A stretch of 64,000 nt of DNA from positions 1 through 64,000 of the forward strand of contig JAACZQ010000002.1 of the NCBI GenBank assembly GCA_009996675.1, read 5' to 3'. The notes beneath the pieces are model-generated. The model was not told where the DNA came from. It did not search any database and was given only the letters and a program-made list of their open reading frames with translations. Made by a program: the position numbers and the translations under genes. Shown here piece by piece: positions 35,552-43,384 of this stretch. Numbering within the stretch: position 1 is the first letter of the stretch; each line of letters starts with the position of its first letter. This DNA comes from Chitinophagaceae bacterium. Lineage in GTDB: Bacteria > Bacteroidota > Bacteroidia > Chitinophagales > Chitinophagaceae.

Positions 35552-35770
35552 ATGCAATTGACCAAGAAGATACTTGAAGAACTGCGAGAAAACACAGCCT
35601 TGCGCCTAAAAGTTGCCCTTGCGATGGGTGTTGGAGAGGAGGCTGTAAAAGCTGCTATGAGATTGCGGAGAAAGTCGCTCACTCAAATCGCAGTAATTAA
35701 AGTTCTGATGGAAGAAACCGGATTACCCGAGTCAGAGATTGTAGAAACCCAGACCGAGATCGTAAAGTGA
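35552..35770 (+). CDS. Prophage Cro-like small regulator (putative)
   Basis: A 72-residue protein, first gene of the rightward operon, opposite the repressor. The segment LRLKVALAMGVGEEAVKAAM could be a helix-turn-helix, but family membership is not certain. Position argues for a Cro-like or early regulatory role. Confidence 0.6.
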   Translation: MQLTKKILEELRENTALRLKVALAMGVGEEAVKAAMRLRRKSLTQIAVIKVLMEETGLPESEIVETQTEIVK

Positions 35771-35976
35771 ATAACAGTAGAAACATACAGAAAAGAATTG
35801 CATCGCTCAAGGAACTGGCTTCGGTGATGCTTGAAGAAGCTATCAATATGGAAAAAGAGTTGGGCCTTATTCAAGGTCCAACTCCCCAAAGGGGTCTTTC
35901 CAAAAAGGATTTAGTGAAAGTGAGAATCAAGCGTGAATCAAGAATTTCTAAAACCATCCAACCAATCAAAAACTGA
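35767..35976 (+). CDS. Hypothetical early phage protein
   Basis: A 69-residue basic, helical protein starting with GTG and overlapping the previous gene by 4 nt. The N-terminal half is coiled-coil-like (IQKRIASLKELASVMLEEAI). No family recognised. Confidence 0.6.
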   Translation: MNNSRNIQKRIASLKELASVMLEEAINMEKELGLIQGPTPQRGLSKKDLVKVRIKRESRISKTIQPIKN

Positions 35977-35978
35977 AT

Positions 35979-36140
35979 ATGATGCGTAAAGTAAAGTGGA
36001 TACCGATGCCAGCGGGGCAGATAATGAATTTGGTTCACCAGTTGACCATGTCAAATCCTTATATGAGAAGACCGGTTACCCTGGAGGATTTGTTGAGAGC
36101 AAAGGATCGATATATCAGCATAGCATCACTTTTAAATTAA
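35979..36140 (+). CDS. Small hypothetical phage protein (53 aa)
   Basis: The frame opens with two ATG codons (MMRKVKWIPM...) and ends ...YISIASLLN, 3 nt after the previous gene. It is preferred to the longer frame 35996-36280, whose N-terminal part looks like noise. Basic and helical; function unknown. Confidence 0.5.
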   Translation: MMRKVKWIPMPAGQIMNLVHQLTMSNPYMRRPVTLEDLLRAKDRYISIASLLN

Positions 36141-36145
36141 TCTGT

Positions 36146-36280
36146 ATGGTAACGTTATTGACACCGATTCGCGGCTATAAAACGGGCATGTTGACAGGTA
36201 ACAGGGACCGGGAGCGCCATGAGGTAATTCTTGAGTCTGGGACGCGTGTATGGTTATACGAGGATGAATTCATCATTTAA
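36146..36280 (+). CDS. Small hypothetical phage protein (44 aa)
   Basis: Begins MVTLLTPIRGYKTG, 5 nt after the preceding gene, and ends SGTRVWLYEDEFII. The beta-rich layout suggests an SH3-like fold, but this is a guess. Confidence 0.45.
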   Translation: MVTLLTPIRGYKTGMLTGNRDRERHEVILESGTRVWLYEDEFII

Positions 36281-36291
36281 AACAAAATCTT

Positions 36292-36384
36292 ATGTCACCA
36301 CTTACTTACCAGGCATTTGTTACTGTAATCATAGTTGCTATTGCAGCTTGGAAAGTAAGCCTGGACAAAGATGGGCTGGAATAA
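36292..36384 (+). CDS. Small single-pass membrane peptide (30 aa)
   Basis: Starts MSPLTYQAFVTVIIVAIAAW, one hydrophobic segment followed by KVSLDKDG. Good spacing to flanking genes. Function unknown. Confidence 0.4.
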   Translation: MSPLTYQAFVTVIIVAIAAWKVSLDKDGLE

Positions 36385-36408
36385 CTTTTAACTCAAAACA
36401 AACTCAAA

Positions 36409-36822
36409 ATGAACATTGAAAACCTCTCTCATGCATGTGAGATAATGAATCTCGATTCTGCTGCGCTGTTCGCCCCAATCCAAGGTATTGATGAAAGATA
36501 CAGAGATGCAGTATCAGCCTTCCTGGAAACATTGGTATTGACGGATGCTGCCAATATTGATCCTGAAACGAAGGAAAGGTGGGTTCCTGATTATAACAAT
36601 TCGAAGGAAAGAAAGTGGACTAACTGGTTTGATTTGGAAGTTCATCCTAAGAACAACCCCTCGGGCTTTCGCTTCTACGATTCGGTTTGCGTTAACGCGT
36701 ATGCGATTGCGGTCGGCGCCGGACTTTGCTTCAAAGATAGTTCCACGGCAAGATTCATGGGAGAGAAGCATCAAAATGTATACAAACGCTGGTTATCATT
36801 CGTGAAGCCGGTAGGAAAATAG
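36409..36822 (+). CDS. DGR variable protein 1 (remote target)
   Basis: A 137-residue protein. The variable region spans residues about 84-107 (encoded by VR1, 36659-36730) and is followed by a conserved GLCFKD and a helical tail. The layout (W-x-PDY-N..., a conserved SGFRF entry into the variable loop, then GLCFKD) matches variable protein 2 at 41042. I recall small Bacteroidota phage and mobile-element proteins with a similar ending. It is about 4.8 kb upstream of the reverse transcriptase. Probably displays a hypervariable loop; its binding partner is unknown. Confidence 0.85.
   Translation: MNIENLSHACEIMNLDSAALFAPIQGIDERYRDAVSAFLETLVLTDAANIDPETKERWVPDYNNSKERKWTNWFDLEVHPKNNPSGFRFYDSVCVNAYAIAVGAGLCFKDSSTARFMGEKHQNVYKRWLSFVKPVGK
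36659..36730 (+). repeat. DGR variable repeat VR1
   Basis: Aligns with the template repeat 41469-41540 over 72 nt with no gap. All 14 mismatches are at template adenines; no other base differs. It is followed by a hairpin CTTTG-CTT-CAAAG (36724-36736) that is absent from the template, as expected for the cis-acting target side. Confidence 0.92.
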
Positions 36823-36856
36823 GTATCAAATACTCACTCATCAAAATCCATTCTAC

Positions 36857-36970
36857 ATGGCAAAGAAAATCACAGTTGAGGTATCTGACGCTCAACACAA
36901 GAAAATCAAAGCCAAAGCCAAAAAACTCGGCACTTCAGTAGCCGCATTGGTCAGAGGGCTGGCAAAGTAA
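36857..36970 (+). CDS. Small ribbon-helix-helix-like protein (37 aa)
   Basis: Begins MAKKITVEVSDAQHKKIKAK and ends GTSVAALVRGLAK. A short strand followed by two helices is the ribbon-helix-helix layout of small DNA-binding proteins. Function not known; possibly a phage regulator. Confidence 0.5.
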   Translation: MAKKITVEVSDAQHKKIKAKAKKLGTSVAALVRGLAK

Positions 36971-37022
36971 CACAAACGTAAGTCCAGTTCACCATGCTTT
37001 TCATCAAGGTGGCTGGCAATAT

Positions 37023-37094
<72 letters not shown>

Positions 37095-37124
37095 CTCTCT
37101 TCCCCCCGATATACCGGATCGAGT

Positions 37125-37166
37125 AGAAATCCCCCGCAAGGATAAGGGTATCTCTCCGGGATTTTA
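37125..37166 (+). terminator. Hairpin after the tRNA (candidate terminator)
   Basis: AAATCCC and GGGATTT pair around a loop containing smaller pairings, followed by a short T-run. It may end the tRNA transcript. Confidence 0.4.
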
Positions 37167-37177
37167 AAATCATAGTT

Positions 37178-37402
37178 ATGGACGCAATCGAAGAAGCAAT
37201 ACGCTATTGCCTTAATCGGCCAGTCAATAAAACCCGCCGGCACGGTATACCCGGTAAAAAAATGAGAAAAATCAAATTCCCCGATGAGCTGAAACGCTAC
37301 GATGGCGGTGATGCTCCCGTTGTAAACGGACAGGAGGAGTCTTCTGATCAAACCGCTACAGGAGGCACAACAGACACAGAAGCCGGGGCTGCTGAAGAGT
37401 AG
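37178..37402 (+). CDS. Hypothetical phage protein with acidic tail
   Basis: A 74-residue protein. Basic N-terminal half (NKTRRHGIPGKKMRKIK) and an acidic, low-complexity C-terminal half rich in E, T and G. No family recognised. Confidence 0.5.
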   Translation: MDAIEEAIRYCLNRPVNKTRRHGIPGKKMRKIKFPDELKRYDGGDAPVVNGQEESSDQTATGGTTDTEAGAAEE

Positions 37403-37423
37403 CTGGACCTGGGTGGTAAATGA

Positions 37424-37452
37424 GAAAGGCCGGATTGCAGCCCCGGCCTTTC
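37424..37452 (+). terminator. Intrinsic terminator
   Basis: Stem GAAAGGCCGG with CCGGCCTTTC (perfect 10 bp) and a 9-nt loop, downstream of the acidic-tail gene. Confidence 0.7.
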
Positions 37453-37484
37453 ATTAAAATCAAATAGTAAAACACGACAAAGAT

Positions 37485-37733
37485 ATGCAACTATTTAAAA
37501 GGATTGTAAGCGATGATCAACGTCAGGAGCTTGTAATATCAACTGAAGCAAATAGTCGCGAAGAAGCAATTGGTCTGGCATACGATGATTTTAGTGTGCA
37601 GCTGTTCCTAGACGGCATTTTCACTGCTGATATAAGTAGTGTCTTCCGAAATATCTCTGTGTTTACTGATTTGATTGACGGTATTAACTGGGATGAGCTG
37701 TATTGCGAATCCACAGTATTAGAAAACCAATAA
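37485..37733 (+). CDS. Hypothetical phage protein
   Basis: An 82-residue, acidic, alpha/beta protein (VISTEANSREEAIGLAYDDF...). It precedes the ERF gene by 14 nt, probably in the same operon. No family recognised. Confidence 0.55.
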   Translation: MQLFKRIVSDDQRQELVISTEANSREEAIGLAYDDFSVQLFLDGIFTADISSVFRNISVFTDLIDGINWDELYCESTVLENQ

Positions 37734-37747
37734 ATAATTAGTAAACT

Positions 37748-38512
37748 ATGGCTAATTCAATAAGGAAATCTACTGATCAGGAACTGACACCTTCTCCGGC
37801 AATGCTATTGCAAAAAGCCGTTGAACAAAACTTCGATATTGATAAGCTTAAACAGCTAATGGATCTCCAGGAAAGATGGGAGGCAAATCAAGCAAAAAAA
37901 GCTTTTTTAGCAGCGCTATCTAAGTTCCAGACATTGGTCCCTGTTCTAAGTAAAACCAAAACTGCAAAAATTACCTCACAAAACGGCGGTTCATATAGTT
38001 ATCGATACTCAGATCTGGGTACAATCACAGCGCAAATTAAAGAGGCTATGAATGTATGCGGGTTATCCTACCGCTGGGAATTTGATCAAGCCGGCGACAA
38101 AATGAAAGTGACCTGCATCATTAGCCATGTCGACGGGCATGCTGCCACATCCTCAATGGAAGCGAATGCTGATGCTTCCGGAGGAAAGAATGCCATTCAG
38201 CAGAAAGGGAGCACACATACTTATTTGCAGCGATATACTTTGATTGGAGCCCTGGGCTTATCCACTGCTGATGATGATAATGATGGTAAGACCTCATCAA
38301 AATTTCCAAAACAGGATGATGCTGACGAGGATGATATTTTGGAAACCTGGAAACAGGCCATTGTACAAAAAGCAACTCAGCAAGAGCTGACCGCCTTTTA
38401 TCTCCAGAATAAAAAAGCAGTAGATAAGAATGAAAAGGTTAAGTCTTTGTTCAAAGAACACGAAGCGCATCTGAAATCAAAAACACATCCACAACCCGTA
38501 GTACTGCCATGA
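37748..38512 (+). CDS. erf: ERF-family single-strand annealing protein
   Basis: A 254-residue protein. The ERF core spans about residues 45-185: AFLAALSKFQTLVPVL, then GSYSYRYSDLGTITAQI and the QQKGSTHTYLQRYTLIGALG segment. ERF proteins form rings and anneal single-stranded DNA in phage recombination and circularisation. It overlaps the nuclease-translocase gene by 4 nt, so both are probably co-translated. Confidence 0.92.
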   Translation: MANSIRKSTDQELTPSPAMLLQKAVEQNFDIDKLKQLMDLQERWEANQAKKAFLAALSKFQTLVPVLSKTKTAKITSQNGGSYSYRYSDLGTITAQIKEAMNVCGLSYRWEFDQAGDKMKVTCIISHVDGHAATSSMEANADASGGKNAIQQKGSTHTYLQRYTLIGALGLSTADDDNDGKTSSKFPKQDDADEDDILETWKQAIVQKATQQELTAFYLQNKKAVDKNEKVKSLFKEHEAHLKSKTHPQPVVLP

Positions 38513-40656
38513 GTAACATCTATAAGTCATACGACATTGATCAGGTCCAAAACCTCCTGAGTCAGTTTCTGATCAGCAACTGGTCATATTCAAAAGTATC
38601 TGCGTTCACACGAAATCAGAAAGCATTCGAGATGACCTATATTTTCGGCATTTACCCCCGAAAATCAGCTACATCGGTAGCTGGACAAGCCTACCACCAC
38701 GCTCTGGAGTATTTTTTCACCACCCTTAAAAATACCGGAAATGTTCTTGATCTGGTTGAGCTCGAGCAATCTGCATTTACTTATATCGATGAAATACCTG
38801 CAAATTATTGGAAGTTGTCTGTAACCATGCCGACAGTAGATGATTGCATTGTCAAAGCAACAAAAACAGTTTCTGCACTACTGCGAAATTTCCTCGGTGA
38901 GTTGGATGAATACCTAGCTGATATCCAAGAAATTCTTGAAGTAGAATATCAGGTGTCAGCCTGGCTCACTATTAATGGGGTTGATATTCCAATGCCCTGT
39001 AATATGAAAATTGACTTGGTTGTAAGAACCAAGTCTGGAAAAATTGCGATCGTCGATCATAAAAGCAAGAGTTCATTCACAGATGATAAAGTGATAGCAT
39101 TAGGCATAGGCCCTCAAGCAATTACGTACGCGCTGGGTTATGAGGAACAAACCGGCCAAAAAGTGGATGAGGTTTGGTTCATAGAGAATAAATACAGCCA
39201 GAATAAGAACAATTCCAAACAGGTCGTTAAAAGCCCTATTGAACTCGACTCTAATACCAGGGCTATTTATGAGTCGTTGCTTTATGAGTCATTGAAAACA
39301 ATGATTGAAGCGGTTAACAATCCTGATCATATCTACACCATAAACCAGATGGACAACTTAACAGATATGGCTGAACTCTATGACTTCTGGGCCCGGACAA
39401 TGATCTGTGAGGTGGATGAGTTCAATGTAGAAGAAAGCAAAAGGGACCTGATCGCAAAGCGACTGAAGAAAGTCCGTGATGCATCCATCGAAACAATTCC
39501 ACCTACAGTTATCAGGGCATTTAAAGAAAATGCCGCCTCATTTATTCAATACGATTTAAGTAATAAGAATATGACAAACTCACAAAAAATTGAGCACGTT
39601 CTGCGCAGCTTTGGTACTATTGTTAATGTCGCGCACGAACTTTCCGGGTATTCCAGCAATACATTCCTGTTGGAATTCTCTGCCGGTGTAAAAATTGCAT
39701 CCATATATTCAAAACGTTTGGATATAGCCAACGCCCTCAATGTAGCCAATGTCAGGATTTCTAATGAACTCATTCCGTATCAAGGAAAATCATACTTAGG
39801 CGTTGAGTATGCGAAGAATCGTGAAGAGGACCTGTTATTTGATCCTGCAGAATTGAATGGATTCAAAATACCTCTCGGTAAAGATAATTTCAGAAACACG
39901 GTACACTGGAACCTGGAGAACCATTCAACACCACACATGCTTGTGTGCGGTGCCACTGGATCAGGTAAATCAGTATTCATTACATCAATTATCGAGTATG
40001 CCAAGTTGGCCCAGATCGATCAGATTGTGATTTTTGACCCCAAGTATGAATTCACAAAGTATCATGACCAGGTTACAATTTTCGTTTATAACGAAATCGA
40101 AGAGATCGAGGAGCAAATGTGCAATTTGGTCCTTGAGATGGAGAGCCTAGTACGTAACAGGCAGCATAAAAAGTCCCTAATTATTTTCGATGAGTATGCA
40201 GATGCAGTAGATAACTCCAGAAAGGGGAACGACCTGAATGTGTATGACAACGTGGTGATTGGTGAATACAAGGATGGTCGACCAAAGACCAAACGCGAAG
40301 TAGTGAAGGAACTTAAATCGCTGGAAGAAAACCTCAAGCTATTAGCACAGAAAGGTCGGTCAAGCGGATTCAGGATCGTAATTGCTATGCAGAGGGCATC
40401 CGTAAAAGTCATTACTGGAGACATCAAAGTGAATTTTCCCATCCAGGTATGTTTCAAAGTTCCAAAAGAAGTGGATTCAAAAGTGGTTATCGATGAGGGT
40501 GGAGCAGAGTCACTGGCTGGCTATGGAGACGGGCTTATAAAATCTCCTGAGTACGGCAACAAGATCATCCGCTTCCAGGCATTCTACAAACCTGACGGAA
40601 CGGCAACAAAGAGAGTAGCAACCAATCAAGACATGTACCTCGAAATAGAAGAATAA
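38509..40656 (+). CDS. PD-(D/E)XK nuclease fused to FtsK/HerA-like ATPase
   Basis: A 715-residue protein. Residues about 20-290 form a RecB-like nuclease with D169 and D183-H-K185 (D...DxK). Residues about 450-710 are an FtsK/HerA-type RecA-fold motor: Walker A GATGSGKS (481-488), Walker B IIFDEYAD, and an arginine-rich GRSSGFRIVIAMQR. Phage annealases usually pair with a stand-alone exonuclease; here the nuclease seems coupled to its own DNA motor. Function by inference: end resection or translocation in recombination. Confidence 0.82.
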   Translation: MSNIYKSYDIDQVQNLLSQFLISNWSYSKVSAFTRNQKAFEMTYIFGIYPRKSATSVAGQAYHHALEYFFTTLKNTGNVLDLVELEQSAFTYIDEIPANYWKLSVTMPTVDDCIVKATKTVSALLRNFLGELDEYLADIQEILEVEYQVSAWLTINGVDIPMPCNMKIDLVVRTKSGKIAIVDHKSKSSFTDDKVIALGIGPQAITYALGYEEQTGQKVDEVWFIENKYSQNKNNSKQVVKSPIELDSNTRAIYESLLYESLKTMIEAVNNPDHIYTINQMDNLTDMAELYDFWARTMICEVDEFNVEESKRDLIAKRLKKVRDASIETIPPTVIRAFKENAASFIQYDLSNKNMTNSQKIEHVLRSFGTIVNVAHELSGYSSNTFLLEFSAGVKIASIYSKRLDIANALNVANVRISNELIPYQGKSYLGVEYAKNREEDLLFDPAELNGFKIPLGKDNFRNTVHWNLENHSTPHMLVCGATGSGKSVFITSIIEYAKLAQIDQIVIFDPKYEFTKYHDQVTIFVYNEIEEIEEQMCNLVLEMESLVRNRQHKKSLIIFDEYADAVDNSRKGNDLNVYDNVVIGEYKDGRPKTKREVVKELKSLEENLKLLAQKGRSSGFRIVIAMQRASVKVITGDIKVNFPIQVCFKVPKEVDSKVVIDEGGAESLAGYGDGLIKSPEYGNKIIRFQAFYKPDGTATKRVATNQDMYLEIEE

Positions 40657-41045
40657 TGGCAAACTGTCAATTCCCAGCCTGCAGAAGAGAGGCTACAAAG
40701 GGTATTTACTGCTACGACCATAACCGGTTGATGGGTAATACTAAGCCCGTTGAACAACCTAAGTCAATTAACAAGGAGGGCGAAAAAATGAAGGATATAA
40801 AGGCTGAGCTGAAAAAGAAATACCCGCTCTTTCTCAAAAAGAATCCTTTCTGCAATATCGAATCTCCAGTGTGCACCAAAGTAGCAACCTGTGTAAACCA
40901 TACCCGGGGTAGAGGTAGGGACGAGATTCTGAACGAGGATACCTGGGAATCAAGCTGTGTGCCATGTAACCAGTTTATCGAAAGCCATCCCGATTGGAAT
41001 GGCGGCCAACATAAAATATCTCCTCATACAAAACAAACAAAATGA
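40656..41045 (+). CDS. Zinc-binding HNH-like phage protein
   Basis: A 129-residue protein. An N-terminal Cys/His cluster (CQFPACRR...YCYDH) and a second zinc-type region (PFCNIESPVC...CVNHTRGR, then SCVPCNQFIESHP) resemble NinG/HNH-type recombination nucleases. The stop overlaps the DGR target start by 4 nt. Confidence 0.7.
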   Translation: MANCQFPACRREATKGIYCYDHNRLMGNTKPVEQPKSINKEGEKMKDIKAELKKKYPLFLKKNPFCNIESPVCTKVATCVNHTRGRGRDEILNEDTWESSCVPCNQFIESHPDWNGGQHKISPHTKQTK

Positions 41046-41437
41046 AAACAAACTTCGAACACTCATGTGCACTCCAGGGCTATGACGCTAAGGCAATTAC
41101 TGAAGCGTTGTCCACACTTCCTGAAGCAATACGGGGTCCGATTACAGCCGTTACAAAATTGGTTGTAATGAATCCTGTTGCAAATATGGAATCTGAAACA
41201 GATGAAAAGTGGGCTCCGGATTATGACAACCTTAATCAGGAAAAATGGTGCTCTGTTTTTGATCTTAATAAGGATGATAACAACCCCTCGGGCTTTCGCT
41301 TCGTCGGTTCGGGTTACGATCGCACGGGTGCGGGTGCGGACGGCGCCGGACTTTGCTTCAAAGATGATGAGACCAGAGAGGAGTTCGTGAAAGATCACGA
41401 GGAACTGTATCGTCAGTGGCTCAAAATGGGCAAATAA
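41042..41437 (+). CDS. DGR variable protein 2 (adjacent target)
   Basis: A 131-residue protein related to variable protein 1: same W-x-PDYDN, NNPSGFRF and GAGLCFKD frame. The variable loop (residues about 82-106) reads GSGYDRTGAGADG here, against DSVCVNAYAIAVG in the other. Encoded directly upstream of the template repeat and reverse transcriptase, the standard DGR order. Probably a soluble display scaffold. Confidence 0.87.
   Translation: MKTNFEHSCALQGYDAKAITEALSTLPEAIRGPITAVTKLVVMNPVANMESETDEKWAPDYDNLNQEKWCSVFDLNKDDNNPSGFRFVGSGYDRTGAGADGAGLCFKDDETREEFVKDHEELYRQWLKMGK
41286..41357 (+). repeat. DGR variable repeat VR2
   Basis: Gapless 72-nt alignment with the template repeat; all 16 mismatches are at template adenines. 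It differs from VR1 at many of these sites. It ends in the same GGCGCCGGACTTTGCT block and hairpin (41351-41363) as VR1. Confidence 0.93.
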
Positions 41438-41468
41438 AACTAACAGGCTGTGTGCTATGCAGGTGTGT

Positions 41469-41540
41469 CCTCAGGCTTTCGCTTCAACGATTCGAATTAC
41501 GATAACACGAATGCGAATGCGGACAGCGCCAGACAATGCT
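41469..41540 (+). repeat. DGR template repeat (TR)
   Basis: A 72-nt non-coding copy with 21 adenines, rich in AAC and AAT codons in the frame of the targets, which maximises the diversity produced by adenine mutagenesis. Identity with VR1 and VR2 stops at CCTCAGG on the left and AATGCT on the right. It lies 31 nt after the VR2 gene and 108 nt before the reverse transcriptase start. Confidence 0.93.
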
Positions 41541-41648
41541 GATCTCTTTTGATAGCACAGGCCTTGCCAACATGGCAAAAAATTACACGACAGATAGGGG
41601 CTGTAGTATCCCGTTTTGGTAGAGAGGCAGACCCTTGAAACAGCAAAC

Positions 41649-42728
41649 ATGAAACGACACAATAACATATTTGAGCGCATTTGCTCCCTGGAGAATCTCC
41701 GGGAGGCTGACCGCAAGGCTAGAAAGGATAAAGCGCATAAATATGGTGTGAAACTTCATGATCAAAACAGGGAACAGAATATCCTTGAATTGCAAAATAT
41801 GCTGTTAAGTCAAACTTACCGGACCTCAGAATACAATGTTTTTACTGTTTATGAACCCAAAGAGCGGATGGTGTACCAACTTCCTTATTACCCGGATAGG
41901 ATCACCCACCATGCAATACTGAATCAACTGGAGCCTTATTTCGTCCGATCATTTACTGCAGATACATACAGCTGTATAAAGGGCAGGGGTATTCATTTGG
42001 GAGCTAAAAAGATCATTCGTGCGCTAAAGAACGTGGATGCTACCAGGTACTGCCTGCAGATCGATATTCGGAAATTCTACCCAAGTATTGATCATGATAT
42101 TTTAAAAAACCTGCTTTCAAGAAAGTTTAAAGACAGGAAGTTGTTGTGGTTGTTGGATGAGATAATTGATAGTGCTGACGGTGTGCCCATCGGTAATTAT
42201 CTGAGTCAATTTTTCTCGAACTATTATCTGACTCCTTTTGATCACTGGTTAAAAGAAGTGGTAAAGGTCGGATCGTACTTCAGATACATGGACGACATGG
42301 CCATATTCGCTTCCAATAAGCCTGAACTGCATGGAATTCTTGCATTGATAAGAGAATACCTGAGCACCCGCCTTAATCTGGATTTAAAAAGTAACTACCA
42401 GATTTTTCCAGTGGCTTCAAGGGGTGTGGACATGTTAGGGTATGTATTCTATCACGAACATGTTCTGCTCAGGCCCGGGATCAAGAAAAATTTTGCCAGA
42501 AAGATGGCTAAAGGGATCAGTCAGGAATCATTCGCTGGCTTTATGGGTTGGGCAAAGCATTGTAATAGTAGACATCTGATAAAAAAACTTACGAATGAAA
42601 GATTTCAGCCAATTGAACGTATCACAACAACAGAACGGATTTATAGGAACCAGGATAGATATGCCGGACGTTTTCAACCAGCCTATAATAGTCCATGCAT
42701 TCAAGGTAGCTCCGTCGAAGTTCCCTAA
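41649..42728 (+). CDS. DGR reverse transcriptase
   Basis: A 359-residue enzyme. Motif A has D139 in IDIRKFYPSID, motif D/YMDD is Y213-M-D-D216, and motif 4 reads I181-G-N-Y-L-S-Q187, the IGxxxSQ form typical of DGR reverse transcriptases in place of the QG of group II intron and retron enzymes. No maturase or endonuclease domain. ATG 41649 (MKRHNNIFERI) is chosen over a TTG at 41616. The last about 45 residues overlap the next gene by 134 nt and look non-conserved. Function: error-prone cDNA of the TR, with mutagenic homing into VR1 and VR2. Confidence 0.93.
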   Translation: MKRHNNIFERICSLENLREADRKARKDKAHKYGVKLHDQNREQNILELQNMLLSQTYRTSEYNVFTVYEPKERMVYQLPYYPDRITHHAILNQLEPYFVRSFTADTYSCIKGRGIHLGAKKIIRALKNVDATRYCLQIDIRKFYPSIDHDILKNLLSRKFKDRKLLWLLDEIIDSADGVPIGNYLSQFFSNYYLTPFDHWLKEVVKVGSYFRYMDDMAIFASNKPELHGILALIREYLSTRLNLDLKSNYQIFPVASRGVDMLGYVFYHEHVLLRPGIKKNFARKMAKGISQESFAGFMGWAKHCNSRHLIKKLTNERFQPIERITTTERIYRNQDRYAGRFQPAYNSPCIQGSSVEVP

Positions 42729-42909
42729 GCCTGGGCGAGAGGAATGCCTCCATATGCAGATTGAAGTTGAAGGCAAGAAGCGGGTTTTGTTTTGCACATC
42801 GAGAGTTATGATTAATACCCTTCAGAATATAGACCCGGAAGATTTTCCTTTTAAGACTGTAATAAAAAAGAACGATAAACGATTTGAATTCACCGGATGC
42901 CCTATTTGA
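42595..42909 (+). CDS. Hypothetical phage protein, possible ssDNA-binding fold
   Basis: A 104-residue beta-rich protein (IIVHAFKVAPSKFPKPG, LHMQIEVEGKKRVLFCTSRV). It looks truly coding, even where it overlaps the reverse transcriptase. The RV-x-F-C-T-S core and size would suit an OB-like fold, but I cannot place it. Confidence 0.6.
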   Translation: MKDFSQLNVSQQQNGFIGTRIDMPDVFNQPIIVHAFKVAPSKFPKPGREECLHMQIEVEGKKRVLFCTSRVMINTLQNIDPEDFPFKTVIKKNDKRFEFTGCPI

Positions 42910-43118
42910 ATGACCATATCAGAAAACCATGGGTGTCTGCAAATGCTGGAGATGAGGTTTGGATAGTAGGGGATCATGGTAATGTGTTGATCGTAAAAGA
43001 TAGATACAATGTCCGTTTTTCAGTAGCTCAGGATAAGCTATCTGATTCGTTCCCAGACCACATACCCGCACTGCCAGAAACCAAAGTGAGTACAAAAACT
43101 AAAAAAAGGAGAGCATGA
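42897..43118 (+). CDS. Hypothetical phage protein
   Basis: A 73-residue protein overlapping the previous gene by 13 nt. GDEVWIVGDHGNVLIV suggests an SH3- or KOW-like strand pattern; C-terminal basic tail. Unknown function. Confidence 0.55.
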   Translation: MPYLNDHIRKPWVSANAGDEVWIVGDHGNVLIVKDRYNVRFSVAQDKLSDSFPDHIPALPETKVSTKTKKRRA

Positions 43119-43384
43119 ATAAAAACGAGATATGGCATGCAATTGAGCTGGAGTTAAGGAAGGCAAAAAAGAAACATCCAAGCTGGCCAGACCATCCAGC
43201 AGCTCAGGCGGGAATTGTAGTTGAGGAAGCAGGTGAACTTATGCAGTCTTGCCTACAATGGAAATATGAAAGAGCACCGGAAGAGATAGATCAGGAGGTT
43301 CAAAAAGAACGGATGAAACAAGAAGCGATACAAACCGCTGTAACGGCAATAAGATTTTTGGAAAATTTAAATCACAACCTATGA
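43115..43384 (+). CDS. MazG-like protein (putative NTP pyrophosphohydrolase)
   Basis: An 89-residue all-alpha protein. GIVVEEAGELMQSCLQ resembles the EExxE helix of the MazG superfamily, with a second helix EAIQTAVTAIRFLE. The full set of metal ligands is not certain, so the activity is inferred. Confidence 0.55.
   Translation: MNKNEIWHAIELELRKAKKKHPSWPDHPAAQAGIVVEEAGELMQSCLQWKYERAPEEIDQEVQKERMKQEAIQTAVTAIRFLENLNHNL

Noticed and set aside
35996..36280. A single 94-residue gene
   Set aside because: The first 50 residues overlap a better frame (35979-36140) and look non-coding; a clean start exists at 36146.
41471..41716. Minus-strand ORF over the template repeat
   Set aside because: A shadow of the TR and RT leader; the TR is non-coding in functioning DGRs and the ORF has no support.
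41649..42728. RT as retron, group II intron or CRISPR-associated
   Set aside because: No maturase or endonuclease domain, no msr/msd-like structured RNA was needed to explain the locus, and the IGNYLSQ motif with TR/VR pairs fits a DGR far better.
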